64,000 bases of DNA from Gaiellaceae bacterium (GTDB lineage Bacteria; Actinomycetota; Thermoleophilia; Gaiellales; Gaiellaceae), in NCBI GenBank assembly GCA_026002995.1, contig BPGK01000001.1, forward strand, positions 1,922,001 through 1,986,000, in the 5' to 3' direction. Position 1 is the stretch's first letter; each line of letters begins with the position of its first letter. The position numbers and the translations under genes were made by a program. The notes beneath the pieces were generated by a model that had not been told where the DNA came from, searched no databases, and saw nothing but the letters and a program-made list of their open reading frames with translations. Below are positions 45,450 through 54,661 of this stretch, in pieces.

Positions 45450-45984
45450 TCGCGGGCGCGGGCTTGGGCTTCGCCCTCGTCGACTCCTTCTTCTCCGGCT
45501 GCCCCGCTCGCGAGAGGATGTCGTCGAGCCACGCGGCAGCCTCCTCCTCGGTCATGTCCTTGGCGTACATGAGCTCGGAGGCGAGGATCTTCTTCGCCTT
45601 CACGAACATCTGCTTCTCGCCGGTGGAGAGGCCCTTCTCGTTGTTTCTGACCGCGAGGTTCCGCACGACCTCGGCGAGCTCGAAGATGTTGCCCGTCTTC
45701 ATCTTGTCGCGGTTGTGCTTGAAGCGGCGGTTCCAGTTCTTCGGCATCTCGGTAGAGCCGCCTGAGAGCGTCTTCACGACCATCGCCACCGTGCGCTGGT
45801 CGATGACCTGCCTGAGGCCGACGCGCTCGGCGTTCTCGCAGGGCACGTTGACCGTCATGTCGTTGTGCAGGATCTGGATCGTGAGGTACTCGCGAACCTC
45901 ACCGAGGACCTCCCGCTTCTCTCTCTTCACGACCGTCCCGGCGCCGTGATGCGGATAGACAACCTTGTCGCCGATCTCGAACAA
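45442..45984 (-). CDS. carD: CarD-family RNA polymerase-binding transcription regulator
   Basis: The 180-residue protein has an N-terminal CarD/TRCF domain that binds the RNA polymerase beta lobe (LFEIGDKVVYPHHGAGTVVKREKREVLG, VPCENAERVGLR). A C-terminal helical DNA-binding domain follows (WNRRFKHNRDKMKTGNIFELAEVVRNLAVRNNEKGLSTGEKQMF). This is the CarD that stabilises open complexes in actinobacteria. A basic Lys/Pro tail ends the chain. The TTG at 45984 is the start, with GGGGAGG 5 bases upstream, so this gene is leadered and probably strongly translated. ispD and ispF follow. Confidence 0.93.
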   Translation of the reverse strand: MFEIGDKVVYPHHGAGTVVKREKREVLGEVREYLTIQILHNDMTVNVPCENAERVGLRQVIDQRTVAMVVKTLSGGSTEMPKNWNRRFKHNRDKMKTGNIFELAEVVRNLAVRNNEKGLSTGEKQMFVKAKKILASELMYAKDMTEEEAAAWLDDILSRAGQPEKKESTRAKPKPAPASA

Positions 45985-46127
45985 GCGAGCCTCCCCGTGT
46001 CGAATACGCCCGATCAGAAAAGAGCGCCGGCAGAGAGTTCGCTGCCGGCCGCGACCGGATTGTAGCGCGTTTCGCAACGGGTCCTTAACGGAACCGCAAC
46101 GCCGCGCGAAGCGCGACCCGGAGCCGG

Positions 46128-47489
46128 CTACGCAGCGACGACCTCGGCCGCAGCCGCGGCAGCGAGGCCCAGTCGAACGGCCTCGGCGAGCGTCTCGGCT
46201 GCGAGCACCCTCGGCGCTTCCCGAGAGGTCGTGCCCGCTGGCGCGAGCACACGCTCGATGCCGAGCTTCGCGCACTCGTCCAACCGCCGTTCCGCTTGCG
46301 AGGCGGCGCGGAGCCTGCCCGTGAGCCCGATTTCGCCGAACGCGGCCGCTCGCTCGAGCACCGGCACCCCGCGGGCAGCGGAGGCGATCGCGAGCGCGAC
46401 GGGGAGGTCGGCGCCGGGCTCGTCGATGCGGACGCCGCCGGCGACGTTGACGAAGACGTCCGCGCTTCCGAGCGGAACCCGTGCGTGACGTCCGAGGACG
46501 GCGACGATCATCGCGAGCCGCTTGGGGTCGACCCCGGTACCGACTCTCCTCGGCATGGCGAGGTCGGTGGGCGCGACGAGGGCCTGCACCTCGAGGAGCA
46601 GCGGCCTCGTCCCCTCGAGCGCGCACGCGACGGCGGCCCCGACCTCGCCGGGGCGCGTGCGTCCGAACAGCTCCGAGGGGTCGGGGACGCCGACGAGCCC
46701 CGTGGAGCGCATCTCGAAGACGCCGAGCTCGTTCGTCGACCCGAAGCGGTTCTTCGTCGCGCGGAGCACGCGGTGCTCGTGGTAGCGATCGCCCTCGAAC
46801 TGGAGGACGCAGTCGACGAGATGCTCGAGGACCCGCGGCCCGGCGACGGCGCCGTCCTTCGTCACGTGCCCGACGAGAACGACCGTGACGCCGAGCTCCT
46901 TCGCAGTCCGCAGCAGCCGCCCGGCGGCCTCTCGAACCTGCGCCACGGAGCCGGGGGCCGAACCGAGCCCGGCAGCGTGGAGCGTCTGTACGGAGTCGAC
47001 CACACAGACGTCGGGGCGCTCGGCCTCGAGCGTCGCGCAGACCGCGTCGAGCTCCGTCTCGGCCACGATCCGGACCTCCCCCGCTCCGCCGAGCCGGCGC
47101 GCCCGCAGCGAGACCTGCGCCGTGGACTCCTCCCCGGTGACGAGGAGCGCCCGCCTCCCCGATCGCGCGATCGCCCCGAGCGCAGTCAGGAGCAGCGTCG
47201 ACTTCCCGACGCCCGGCTCGCCCCCGAGGAGGACGAGCGAGCCCGGAACGAGCCCACCGCCCAGGACGCGGTCGAGCTCGGAGACGCCGGTCGGGATCCG
47301 CTCGGCCTCGGCCGCGTCGACCTCGGCGATCGCGACGGGCTCGCGCGGCACCGCAGCCGAGACGTCGGACCCTGCGGCCCGCTCCTCGACGAGGGTGCCG
47401 AACGCGGCGCAACCCGGGCAACGACCGAGCCAGCGCGGGCTCGCGGTTCCGCACTCCGAACAGACGTACCTCGCAACGAGCTTCGCCAC
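46128..47489 (-). CDS. radA: DNA repair protein RadA
   Basis: The 453-residue protein has the RadA architecture: an N-terminal zinc finger (YVCSECGTASPRWLGRCPGC near residue 9), a RecA-like ATPase with Walker A LLGGEPGVGKSTLLL near 88 and the RadA-specific KNRFG motif near 244, then a Lon-protease-like C-terminal domain (VNVAGGVRIDEPGADLPVALAIASA, GEIGLTGRLR). It aids branch migration and processing of recombination intermediates. TACACT lies 6 bases before the GTG at 47489, so the transcript is probably leaderless and the start is well set. Confidence 0.95.
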   Translation of the reverse strand: MAKLVARYVCSECGTASPRWLGRCPGCAAFGTLVEERAAGSDVSAAVPREPVAIAEVDAAEAERIPTGVSELDRVLGGGLVPGSLVLLGGEPGVGKSTLLLTALGAIARSGRRALLVTGEESTAQVSLRARRLGGAGEVRIVAETELDAVCATLEAERPDVCVVDSVQTLHAAGLGSAPGSVAQVREAAGRLLRTAKELGVTVVLVGHVTKDGAVAGPRVLEHLVDCVLQFEGDRYHEHRVLRATKNRFGSTNELGVFEMRSTGLVGVPDPSELFGRTRPGEVGAAVACALEGTRPLLLEVQALVAPTDLAMPRRVGTGVDPKRLAMIVAVLGRHARVPLGSADVFVNVAGGVRIDEPGADLPVALAIASAARGVPVLERAAAFGEIGLTGRLRAASQAERRLDECAKLGIERVLAPAGTTSREAPRVLAAETLAEAVRLGLAAAAAAEVVAA

Positions 47490-47495
47490 CCGGCC

Positions 47496-47501
47496 AGTGT
47501 A
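47496..47501 (-). promoter_or_regulatory. TACACT box before radA
   Basis: On the minus strand TACACT lies 6 bases before the radA GTG. It fixes the start at 47489 rather than the longer open frame to 47597. Confidence 0.45.
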
Positions 47502-47614
47502 GGGACGGGGCCCGACGCCGTTCGTCACGAGAGCGCCACGAGACGGTTGCGGTTCTCTCCCGCGTGGGTCAGAGTCCACCACGACACCCGCCACCAATCA
47601 GAAAGGCAGGCCCG

Positions 47615-48208
47615 ATGCACCGCTTCACCGCACTCAGCCGTGGCTCGCAGCTCATGCTCGTCGGCAGCGTCCTCCTCCTCGTCGTCAGCTTCTTCCGCTG
47701 GCAGGAGGTGTCGGTCGACCTCGGTCCGCTCGGCGAGGCGAGCGGCGGCGTCAGCGCCTGGGACGACCTGGGAGGGATCCTCATGGGGGTGCTCACCATC
47801 GTCCTCGTCGCCCGCCTCGTCGCTCAGCTCGCTGCGGTCGAGATCCCGATTCCCGTCTCCTTCGCGCTGACGAGCGCGGTGCTCGCGTTCGCGATCCTCG
47901 TGATCGCCGTGCTCAAGAACCTCACCGACGACTACTCGACCTTCTGGAGCTACCTCGGCGTCGCGCTCGCAGCGGTCGTCGCCGTGGGCGCGTGGCTCGA
48001 GATCCAAGCCGCCGGAGGGATGGAGCATGTCCGGGGAGAGATGGCGTCGGCCGGGATCGGCGGCGCGGCAGAGTCGCCCGCCGGCGCGCCCGCCTCCGAG
48101 ACCGCCTCGAGCGCCGAGCCGTCCACGCCGGCCGATGCGCCTGCGGCGACGGAGCCCGGCGACGCCGGCGGGCCCGCTTCCGAGGGCGCCGGAGAGCGCG
48201 AGGGTTGA
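47615..48208 (+). CDS. Small integral membrane protein, paralogue 1, function unknown
   Basis: The 197-residue protein has four membrane helices: LMLVGSVLLLVVSFFRWQEV (13-32), GGILMGVLTIVLVARLVAQL (52-71), VSFALTSAVLAFAILVIAVL (79-98) and YLGVALAAVVAVGAWLEIQAA (108-128). An Ala/Pro/Glu-rich tail of about 65 residues follows. It is clearly related to the product of 48364-48795 in the order and sequence of its helices and in the shared loop AVLKNLTDDYSTFWSYLGV versus VVKNLLDDGSTIASYVGI. AAAGG 9 bases upstream of the ATG marks translation start. Role unknown; a hairpin follows the stop. Confidence 0.75.
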   Translation: MHRFTALSRGSQLMLVGSVLLLVVSFFRWQEVSVDLGPLGEASGGVSAWDDLGGILMGVLTIVLVARLVAQLAAVEIPIPVSFALTSAVLAFAILVIAVLKNLTDDYSTFWSYLGVALAAVVAVGAWLEIQAAGGMEHVRGEMASAGIGGAAESPAGAPASETASSAEPSTPADAPAATEPGDAGGPASEGAGEREG

Positions 48209-48213
48209 CGGCC

Positions 48214-48233
48214 GGGCCGCCCGCGGGCGGCCC
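48214..48233 (+). terminator. Perfect hairpin after the first small membrane protein gene
   Basis: GGGCCGCC and GGCGGCCC flank the tetraloop CGCG, six bases after the stop codon. The 8-base-pair G/C stem is a good intrinsic terminator candidate even without a T-tract. Confidence 0.6.
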
Positions 48234-48363
48234 ACGTCCCTCGATCGCCTCCCCGTCCGGAGGACGAGGAGGCGCGAGCGGGGTTGCGCTCCGCGCGCGA
48301 GCGAGTACCGTGTGGGCGAGCGGCGCGACACGGCTGCACCCTCGACCGCCCGAGAGGAACCGC

Positions 48364-48795
48364 ATGCAGAGCATCAAGAGCCTGACGATCGGCGCGAAGC
48401 TCGTGCTCGTCGCCGCGATCGCCTTCTTCCTCAACCTGTCGCTCACCTGGCAGAAGATCGAGATCGACTTCGGCCCGGCAGGCACCGCGGAGCAGCTGCT
48501 CGACGGGTGGGATGCCTGGGGACTTCTCCTCGGCGTCCTCTCGATCGCGATCGTCGTGCTCACCGTCCTCGTGCACCTCACCGACGTCGAGCTCCCGGAG
48601 CACGTCCGCTGGGATCGGATCGCGCTCGCGCTCGGCATCGCCCTGCTCGCGATCACCGTCGTGAAGAACCTCCTGGACGACGGATCGACCATCGCGAGCT
48701 ACGTCGGGATCGGCCTCGCCGCCCTCGTCGCCGGCGGGACGTTGCTCGACGTGCGGCGCGAGTCCGCGGCCGGCTCGTCTGCCGCTCGTGCGTAG
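48364..48795 (+). CDS. Small integral membrane protein, paralogue 2, function unknown
   Basis: The 143-residue protein repeats the plan of the preceding paralogue: ALTIGAKLVLVAAIAFFLNLSL-like start (residues 6-27), a loop with GWDAWG, then GLLLGVLSIAIVVLTVLVHL, ALALGIALLAITVVKNLL and YVGIGLAALVAGGTLLDV. It lacks the long acidic tail. A GAGAGGA motif precedes the ATG at 48364. A tandem duplication produced the pair. Proteins like this are found in actinobacterial genomes without a known role. It is convergent with the PLP enzyme gene, the stops being 8 bases apart. Confidence 0.75.
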   Translation: MQSIKSLTIGAKLVLVAAIAFFLNLSLTWQKIEIDFGPAGTAEQLLDGWDAWGLLLGVLSIAIVVLTVLVHLTDVELPEHVRWDRIALALGIALLAITVVKNLLDDGSTIASYVGIGLAALVAGGTLLDVRRESAAGSSAARA

Positions 48796-48803
48796 CGCCC
48801 GCT

Positions 48804-49964
48804 TCAGGCAGCGGCGCCGACGGGCACGGACGCGAGTGCCTGCACGAGATCGCCCCACAGGTCCTCGACGTCCTCGAGACCGACGGAGAGCCGCAAGAGT
48901 CCGTCCGTGATCCCGAGCTCCGCCTTCGCCTGGTCGTCAACCAGTCGGTGGGTCAGCCCGGCAGGGTGCTGAACGAGCGTGTCCGTCGCGCCGAGGCTCA
49001 CGGCTGGAGTCACGAGCTCGAGCGCCCGCAGCACGGCGGAGGCCGCCTCCCGCCCGCCGTCGACCTCGAACGCGAGGACGGAACCCGGCCCGCGGAGCTG
49101 CCGTCCGTCCGCCTCGGGGTAGAGGACCCGCGTCACCCTCGGATGCCGGGAGAGCCGCTCGGCGAGGATCGAGGCCGTCGCCTGCGCGACGCGCACGCGA
49201 GCCGGCAGGGTGGGAAGCGAACGGTGCAGGAGGTAGGCCGCAACGGGATGCAGCACCGCGCCCGTCAGGATCCGAACCTGCCGCAGCCGTGCAGCCCGCT
49301 CGGCGCTCGTCGCCACGACTCCGGCGAGAACGTCGCCGTGCCCGCCGAGGAACTTCGTCGCGCTGTGCAGGACGTACGCTGCCCCATGCAACGCGGGGTT
49401 CTGGAGGACGGGCGTCGCGAACGTGTTGTCGACGAGGACGGGAACGTCGCCGGCGGCGGACACGACGGCTTCGATGTCGATCGTGCCGAGGGTCGGGTTC
49501 TGCGGCGTCTCGAGGACGACGAGGCCCGTTTCCGGCCGAAGCGCGCTCGGGAGCTCGTCGGGCTCTCGCACCCAGCTGACATCGATCCCGAGGAGGTTCG
49601 AGGCGAGCAGGTGATCCGTGCCGCCGTAGAGTGGACGGAACGCGACGACATGTCGCGGCTGCTCGCAGGCCGCGAGAAGGGCGGCCGTCAGCGCAGCCAT
49701 CGCGGAGGCGAAGGCGACCGCCTCCTCCGTGTGCTCGAGCTCGGCGATCGCTTCTTCGAACCGCGCGACCGTCGGGTTGTGAAGCCTCGCGTAGATCGGG
49801 TTACGCGCGGCGCACGCTCCCGCGGCAAGCGCGTCGAGGTCACCGATCGCCTCCTCCAGATCGGAGATCGGGTAGGTCGTCGAGAGGTCGATGGGGGGCG
49901 CGTGCACGGTCAGCGCTCGGAAGTCGCTGCGACCCGCATGAACCGCCCTCGTATCGGTCTCCAT
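48804..49964 (-). CDS. Trans-sulfuration family PLP enzyme (cystathionine gamma-synthase or methionine gamma-lyase-like)
   Basis: The 386-residue PLP enzyme has the family marks: RAVHAGRSDFRA at the start, AARNPIYARLHNPTVARFEEAIAELE near 52, LVDNTFATPVLQNPALHGAAYVLHSATKFLGGHGDVLAG near 176 with the PLP Lys in SATKFLGGH, and VSLGATDTLVQHPAG near 335. These enzymes interconvert cystathionine, homocysteine, methionine and related thiols; exact reaction cannot be fixed. TACCGT lies 6 bases before the ATG on the minus strand. It is divergent from an Lrp/AsnC regulator gene across 61 bases, so it is probably controlled by it in response to an amino acid. Confidence 0.88.
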   Translation of the reverse strand: METDTRAVHAGRSDFRALTVHAPPIDLSTTYPISDLEEAIGDLDALAAGACAARNPIYARLHNPTVARFEEAIAELEHTEEAVAFASAMAALTAALLAACEQPRHVVAFRPLYGGTDHLLASNLLGIDVSWVREPDELPSALRPETGLVVLETPQNPTLGTIDIEAVVSAAGDVPVLVDNTFATPVLQNPALHGAAYVLHSATKFLGGHGDVLAGVVATSAERAARLRQVRILTGAVLHPVAAYLLHRSLPTLPARVRVAQATASILAERLSRHPRVTRVLYPEADGRQLRGPGSVLAFEVDGGREAASAVLRALELVTPAVSLGATDTLVQHPAGLTHRLVDDQAKAELGITDGLLRLSVGLEDVEDLWGDLVQALASVPVGAAA

Positions 49965-50006
49965 ACGCCTACGGTACCTCTTTGTTCGTGCTCAAGAGCT
50001 GCTTGG

Positions 50007-50019
50007 CGAATATCATTCG
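50007..50019 (+). promoter_or_regulatory. Palindrome in the divergent Lrp/PLP-enzyme promoter region
   Basis: CGAAT (50007-50011) and ATTCG (50015-50019) are perfect inverted repeats around ATC. TATCAT (50011-50016), the likely -10 of the Lrp gene, lies inside it, 9 bases before the ATG. This is a candidate operator for autoregulation. Confidence 0.5.
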
Positions 50020-50025
50020 GAATCG

Positions 50026-50499
50026 ATGCCAGAAGAGCAGTTGGACCGAACGGATCGCGCGATCGTCGAAGCCCTCCAGAACAACGCACGGCTGCCGAAC
50101 AAGAGGCTCGCCGAGCTCGTTGGCCTCGCTCCGTCGACCTGCCTCGAGCGCGTCCGCTCCCTCGTCGCCCGCGGCGTGATCACGGGCTTCCACGCCCACG
50201 TCGAGCGGCGGGCCCTCGGTCGCTCCCTGGAGGCGATCCACGCCGTCCGCATCCGTCCGCACTCACGCTCGCACGTGGACGCGTTCTGGGAGTACGTCCT
50301 CGGGCTGCCGGAGGTGATCGAGGTCTTCCACGTCACCGGCGCCGACGACTTCCTCGTACACGTGGGTGTCGCCGACATGGCTGCGCTCCGGAACTTCGTC
50401 CTCGACCGGCTCACCGTGCGCCCCGAGGTGGCGCACGTCGAGACACACCTCATCTTCGGGCAGGCGCGGCGGCCCGTCCTCGAGCCGCTCTACGACTGA
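50026..50499 (+). CDS. Lrp/AsnC family transcriptional regulator
   Basis: The 157-residue protein has an AsnC-type HTH (LDRTDRAIVEALQNNARLPNKRLAELVGLAPSTCLERVRSLVARGVITGFHAHVE) and a RAM ligand-binding domain with GLPEVIEVFHVTGADDFLVHVGV. The ending GQARRPVLEPLYD is usual. Lrp proteins act as octameric or dimeric regulators that sense amino acids. With the divergent trans-sulfuration enzyme it probably senses a sulfur or branched-chain amino acid. The ATG at 50026 lies 6 bases after the CGAAT-ATC-ATTCG palindrome, fitting autoregulation. The end overlaps the convergent acetyltransferase gene by 10 bases. Confidence 0.9.
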   Translation: MPEEQLDRTDRAIVEALQNNARLPNKRLAELVGLAPSTCLERVRSLVARGVITGFHAHVERRALGRSLEAIHAVRIRPHSRSHVDAFWEYVLGLPEVIEVFHVTGADDFLVHVGVADMAALRNFVLDRLTVRPEVAHVETHLIFGQARRPVLEPLYD

Positions 50500-50945
50500 T
50501 CGAGGCGCTTCACGAGCAGCACGCGGTCCTCGCCGGGGCCGTCGTAGTCCGGCACCGTGCGCTCGACCTCGAACCCGAGCGCCTCGTGGAACGCGAGCGA
50601 GTCCTCGTTCGTCGGCGAGGTGACGCAGCGGACGACCGAGCGTCCCTGCGAACGCACCTCTTCGAAGAAGCGCTCGTACAGCGCGCTCCCGATCCCCTGA
50701 CCGCGGCGCTCGGGAGAGACGCCGACGAAGTGGATGTACGCCTCGTCGGGGTTCGTCTGCGAGAGGAAGCCGACGAGGAAGCCGGCCAGGTCGCCGTCCT
50801 CGCCCTCGGCCACGAAGCTCGTCCCCTCGAAGTGGAGGAAGAAGAGCTGCGGCAGCACAGGCGCCATCTCGCGGCCGCCCCACCAGACGTTCACGCGGCC
50901 GATAACGCGCCCGTAGTCGGACGGGCGAGCGTGTCGGATCACCAT
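50490..50945 (-). CDS. GNAT-family N-acetyltransferase
   Basis: The 151-residue protein is a standard GNAT fold: HARPSDYGRVIGRVNVWWGG at the start, FVAEGEDGDLAGFLVGFLSQTNPDEAYIHFVGVSPERRGQGIGSALYERFFEEV with the RRGQGIGSA acetyl-CoA loop near residue 90, and LAFHEALGFEVERT near 124. Substrate unknown; the small size and extra aromatic residues early in the chain are common to many actinobacterial members. TAGACT lies 6 bases before the ATG on the minus strand. The end overlaps the Lrp-type regulator by 10 bases. Confidence 0.9.
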   Translation of the reverse strand: MVIRHARPSDYGRVIGRVNVWWGGREMAPVLPQLFFLHFEGTSFVAEGEDGDLAGFLVGFLSQTNPDEAYIHFVGVSPERRGQGIGSALYERFFEEVRSQGRSVVRCVTSPTNEDSLAFHEALGFEVERTVPDYDGPGEDRVLLVKRLDQS

Positions 50946-50982
50946 GATCGCAGTCTAGAGGCGACCCGAGGATCGCCCCGCG

Positions 50983-53517
50983 CTACTCCTCGGTCGAGGC
51001 GTCCGCGGGCTCCTCCGCAGCCCGCTCGTCCTCGGGCGCGCCGACCGCGGCCGGCACAGGCGTGCCTTCGACGAGCTTGATCACGACCGGCGGCTCGCCC
51101 TCCTCGGGGCTCTCGCGCTTGTCGACCACGATCGTGGAGCCCGGGATCAGCTCGCGGCTGAGGATGAAGTCCGCGAGCGGATCCTCGATCAGGCGCTGGA
51201 TCGCGCGGCGCAACGGCCGGGCCCCCATCGCCGGGTCGTAGCCCTGCTCGACGAGCAGCTCCTTCGCCTCGGGGGTCAGCTCGATGGTCGTCCCGTGCTT
51301 GGCCATCTCCTCGCGGACGCGGGCCATCATCAGGTCGACCACCTGGAGGATCTCCTCGCGCTCCAGCTTGTGGAAGACGATGACCTCGTCGATCCGGTTC
51401 AGGAGCTCGGGTCGGAACACCTTCTTGAGCTCCGACATGACGCGGTCCTTCATGTCGTCGTAGGAGAGCCCACCCTCGTCGCCGACCGAGAACCCGAGCG
51501 TCTGGTTCTTCGAGATCTGGGAAGCGCCGAGGTTCGAGGTCATGATCACGATCGTGTTGCGGAAGTCGACCTTCCGCCCCTGCGAGTCGGTGAGCTTCCC
51601 GTCCTCGAGGATCTGGAGGAGGATGTTGAAGACGTCCGGGTGCGCCTTCTCGATCTCGTCGAGCAAGACGACCGAGTACGGCTTGCGGCGGACGGCCTCG
51701 GTGAGCTGCCCGCCCTCGTCGTAGCCCACGTAGCCGGGCGGCGAGCCGACGAGCCGGGACACGGAGTGTTTCTCCATGTACTCCGACATGTCCACCTGGA
51801 TCATCGCGTCCTCGTCGCCGAAGAGGAACTCGGCGAGCGTGCGCGCGAGCTCGGTCTTCCCGACGCCCGAGGGCCCGAGGAAGATGAACGATCCCGTCGG
51901 CCGCTTCGGGTCCTTGATCCCGGCGCGGGCGCGGCGAATCGCCTTCGAGACGGCGACGATCGCCTGATCCTGGCCGATGACGCGCTTGTGCAGCTCCTCC
52001 TCCATCCGGATGAGCTTCTGGGACTCGGCCTCGGTGAGCTTGAAGACGGGGATGCCGGTCCACATGGAGACGATGTCGGCGATCTCGTCCTCGCCGATCT
52101 CCGGCTGCTCCTCGTCGGAGGCGTTGCGCCACTCCTCCTCGAGGTCCTTCTTCTTCTGCGTGAGCTTGCGCTCCTTGTCGCGGAGCTGGGCCGCCTTCTC
52201 GAACTCCTGGGCCTCGATGGCGGCCTCCTTGTCCGCGCGCACCTTCTCGATCTCCTCCTCGAGCTCGCGGTAGCGCGGAGGCGCCGACATCGTCGCGATG
52301 CGGACTCGGGAGCCGGCTTCGTCGATCAGGTCGATCGCCTTGTCGGGGAGGTGTCGATCCTGGATGTAGCGATCGGCGAGGACGGCGGCGGCACGCAGCG
52401 CCTCGTCGGTGATCTTGCAGCGGTGGTGCGCCTCGTAGCGGTCGCGCAGCCCGCGCAGGATCTCCACGGTGTCCTCGATCGACGGCTCGTCGACACGCAC
52501 CTGCTGGAAGCGACGCTCGAGCGCCGCGTCGCGCTCCAGGTACTTGCGGTACTCGTCGAGCGTCGTCGCCCCGATCGTCTGGAGTTCGCCGCGGGCGAGA
52601 GCCGGCTTCAGGATCGAGGCGGCGTCGATCGCGCCCTCCGCCGCCCCCGCACCGACGAGGTTATGGAGCTCGTCGATGAAGAGGATGATGTCGCCGCGCT
52701 GGGTGATCTCCTTCATCACCTTCTTCAAGCGCTCCTCGAACTCGCCGCGGTACTTCGAGCCGGCGACGAGCGCCGCGAGGTCGAGGGTGTAGATCTGCTT
52801 GCCCTTCAAGAGCTCGGGCACCTGGCTCGCGGAGATGCGGGCCGCGAGGCCCTCGACCACCGCCGTCTTGCCGACACCCGGCTCTCCGATGAGAACCGGG
52901 TTGTTCTTCTGGCGCCGCGAGAGGATCTGCATCACGCGCTCGATCTCCCTCTGGCGGCCGACGACCGGGTCGAGCTTCCCCTCGATCGCGGCCTTCGTCA
53001 AGTTGCGGCCGAACTGGTCGAGGAGCTTCGAGCTCTTCGTCTTCTCCCCCGCCGGCGCGCCCGCGCCCGCCTGGCGGCGGCCCGGGCCGGAGAGCATGCG
53101 GATGATCTCGTTGCGGATCTTCTCGGCGTCGGCGTCGAAGTCGAGCAGGATGCGGGCCGCGACCCCCTCGTTCTCGCGCACGAGGCCGAGCAGGATGTGC
53201 TCGGTGCCGATGTAGTTGTGGCCCAGCGAGAGCGCCTCGCGCAGCGCCAGCTCCAGCACCTTCTTGGCGCGCGGCGTGAACGGGATCTGGCCGGTGGTGA
53301 CCTCGTCGCCCTGCCCAACGATGCGGGCGACCTGGGCGCGAACCTCCTCTACGGTGATGTCGAGCGACTCGAGAACGCGCGCGGCAAGCCCTTCCTCCTC
53401 GCGCAGCAGCCCGAGCAGGATGTGCTCCGTGCCGATGTAGTTGTGCTTCAGCGCCCTCGCCTCGTCCTGGGCGAGAACGACGACCTGCCTGGCTCTCTCG
53501 GTGAATCGCTCGAACAA
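50983..53517 (-). CDS. clpC: ClpC AAA+ protease chaperone subunit
   Basis: The 844-residue unfoldase feeds substrates to ClpP. Two Clp-N repeats ([37 protein letters not shown] and the second copy) open the chain. The first AAA+ domain has Walker [15 protein letters not shown] near 213. A UVR-like middle segment ([18 protein letters not shown]) follows, and the second AAA+ domain has [17 protein letters not shown] near 546 and the LGFS loop ([20 protein letters not shown]) typical of ClpC. The tail is acidic. The start is TTG with AAAGGAGG about 10 bases upstream. ClpP is not in the window. The epimerase is divergent across about 150 bases. Confidence 0.96.
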   Translation of the reverse strand: MFERFTERARQVVVLAQDEARALKHNYIGTEHILLGLLREEEGLAARVLESLDITVEEVRAQVARIVGQGDEVTTGQIPFTPRAKKVLELALREALSLGHNYIGTEHILLGLVRENEGVAARILLDFDADAEKIRNEIIRMLSGPGRRQAGAGAPAGEKTKSSKLLDQFGRNLTKAAIEGKLDPVVGRQREIERVMQILSRRQKNNPVLIGEPGVGKTAVVEGLAARISASQVPELLKGKQIYTLDLAALVAGSKYRGEFEERLKKVMKEITQRGDIILFIDELHNLVGAGAAEGAIDAASILKPALARGELQTIGATTLDEYRKYLERDAALERRFQQVRVDEPSIEDTVEILRGLRDRYEAHHRCKITDEALRAAAVLADRYIQDRHLPDKAIDLIDEAGSRVRIATMSAPPRYRELEEEIEKVRADKEAAIEAQEFEKAAQLRDKERKLTQKKKDLEEEWRNASDEEQPEIGEDEIADIVSMWTGIPVFKLTEAESQKLIRMEEELHKRVIGQDQAIVAVSKAIRRARAGIKDPKRPTGSFIFLGPSGVGKTELARTLAEFLFGDEDAMIQVDMSEYMEKHSVSRLVGSPPGYVGYDEGGQLTEAVRRKPYSVVLLDEIEKAHPDVFNILLQILEDGKLTDSQGRKVDFRNTIVIMTSNLGASQISKNQTLGFSVGDEGGLSYDDMKDRVMSELKKVFRPELLNRIDEVIVFHKLEREEILQVVDLMMARVREEMAKHGTTIELTPEAKELLVEQGYDPAMGARPLRRAIQRLIEDPLADFILSRELIPGSTIVVDKRESPEEGEPPVVIKLVEGTPVPAAVGAPEDERAAEEPADASTEE

Positions 53518-53668
53518 CTCCTTCGACCCTCCTTTCCCCAGTGTTCTCCGGAGCCGACGGGATTGCCACGCTCCGGGTCGAAGGTTCGTACCTGATCGTA
53601 GCCGACGGGTCTCGGGGCGAGTCTCAGTCGGAGGGTTCGCCCGCCGCGCCTTGTACCCTTCTCAACCG

Positions 53669-54661
53669 TTGCGCAACAAGGCCCTGATCACCGGGGGCGC
53701 CGGCTTCATCGGGTCGCACCTCGCCGAGCGCCTCCTCGACGAGGGGTGGGAGGTCTGGGCGCTCGACGACCTCTCGACCGGCTCGCTCGAGAACATCGAG
53801 CACCTGCGAGACCGTCCGGAGTTCCACCTCGTCGTCGACTCGGTGCTCCACTGGTCGGCCGTCAACGAGCTCGTCTACAAGTGCGACGTCGTCTACCATC
53901 TCGCAGCTGCGGTAGGTGTCCGGCTCATCGTCGAGCAGCCGGTCCAGACACTCGTCACCAACCTCCGCGGAACCGAGATCGTCCTCGAGCACTGCCAGCG
54001 CTTCTCGAAGCGCGTGCTCGTCGCGTCCACCTCGGAGGTGTACGGCGATCATCGGGAGGAGCGGCCCCTCGTCGAGAGCGACAGGCGTATCTACGGTCCG
54101 ACGACGCAGAAGCGATGGGCGTACGCGGATTCGAAGGCGATGGACGAGTTCCTCGCGCTCGCGCACCACGTCGAGCACGGGCTCGACTGCGTGATCGTGC
54201 GCCTCTTCAACACCGTCGGCCCCAGGCAGAGCGGCCGCTACGGGATGGTCATCCCGACCTTCGTCCAGCGCGCCCTCGCGGGTGAGCCGCTCGAGATCCA
54301 CGGCACGGGAGAGCAGACGCGCTGCTTCTGTCACGTCGCCGACACGGTGGAGGCGCTCGTCGCGCTCATGGCGCGCGGCAAGCCGGGCGAGATCTACAAC
54401 GTCGGCTCGGAGGAGCGCATCTCGATCGGCGACCTCGCGCGGCGCGTCCTCGAGGCGACGGGGTCGTCCTCGGAGCTCGTGTACGTCCCCTACGAGGACG
54501 TGTACGGGATCGGGATCGAGGACATGCTCCACCGCATTCCCTCCACGGCGAAGGTCCGCGACGCCATCGGCTGGCAGCCGGAGCGGACGCTCGACGACAT
54601 CCTCGCCGACGTGCTCGCCTACGAGCGCGGTCGTGCCGAGGGAGCTGGGGTCCACCCGTAG
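53669..54661 (+). CDS. NAD-dependent nucleotide-sugar epimerase/dehydratase (extended SDR)
   Basis: The 330-residue enzyme has the extended-SDR layout: cofactor loop ALITGGAGFIGSHLAERLL near residue 5, DVVYHLAAAVGVRL near 73, the catalytic Ser in VASTSEVYGDH near 118 and Tyr/Lys in WAYADSKAMDEFLAL near 151, then LFNTVGPRQSGRYGMVIPTFV near 180. It is related to GalE and UDP-glucuronate epimerases/decarboxylases; substrate unproven. TTG at 53669 has TACCCT 9 bases upstream; TTG at 53651 is an alternative. Its stop TAG (54659-54661) comes from the first REP-like palindrome, which begins directly there. Confidence 0.88.
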   Translation: MRNKALITGGAGFIGSHLAERLLDEGWEVWALDDLSTGSLENIEHLRDRPEFHLVVDSVLHWSAVNELVYKCDVVYHLAAAVGVRLIVEQPVQTLVTNLRGTEIVLEHCQRFSKRVLVASTSEVYGDHREERPLVESDRRIYGPTTQKRWAYADSKAMDEFLALAHHVEHGLDCVIVRLFNTVGPRQSGRYGMVIPTFVQRALAGEPLEIHGTGEQTRCFCHVADTVEALVALMARGKPGEIYNVGSEERISIGDLARRVLEATGSSSELVYVPYEDVYGIGIEDMLHRIPSTAKVRDAIGWQPERTLDDILADVLAYERGRAEGAGVHP

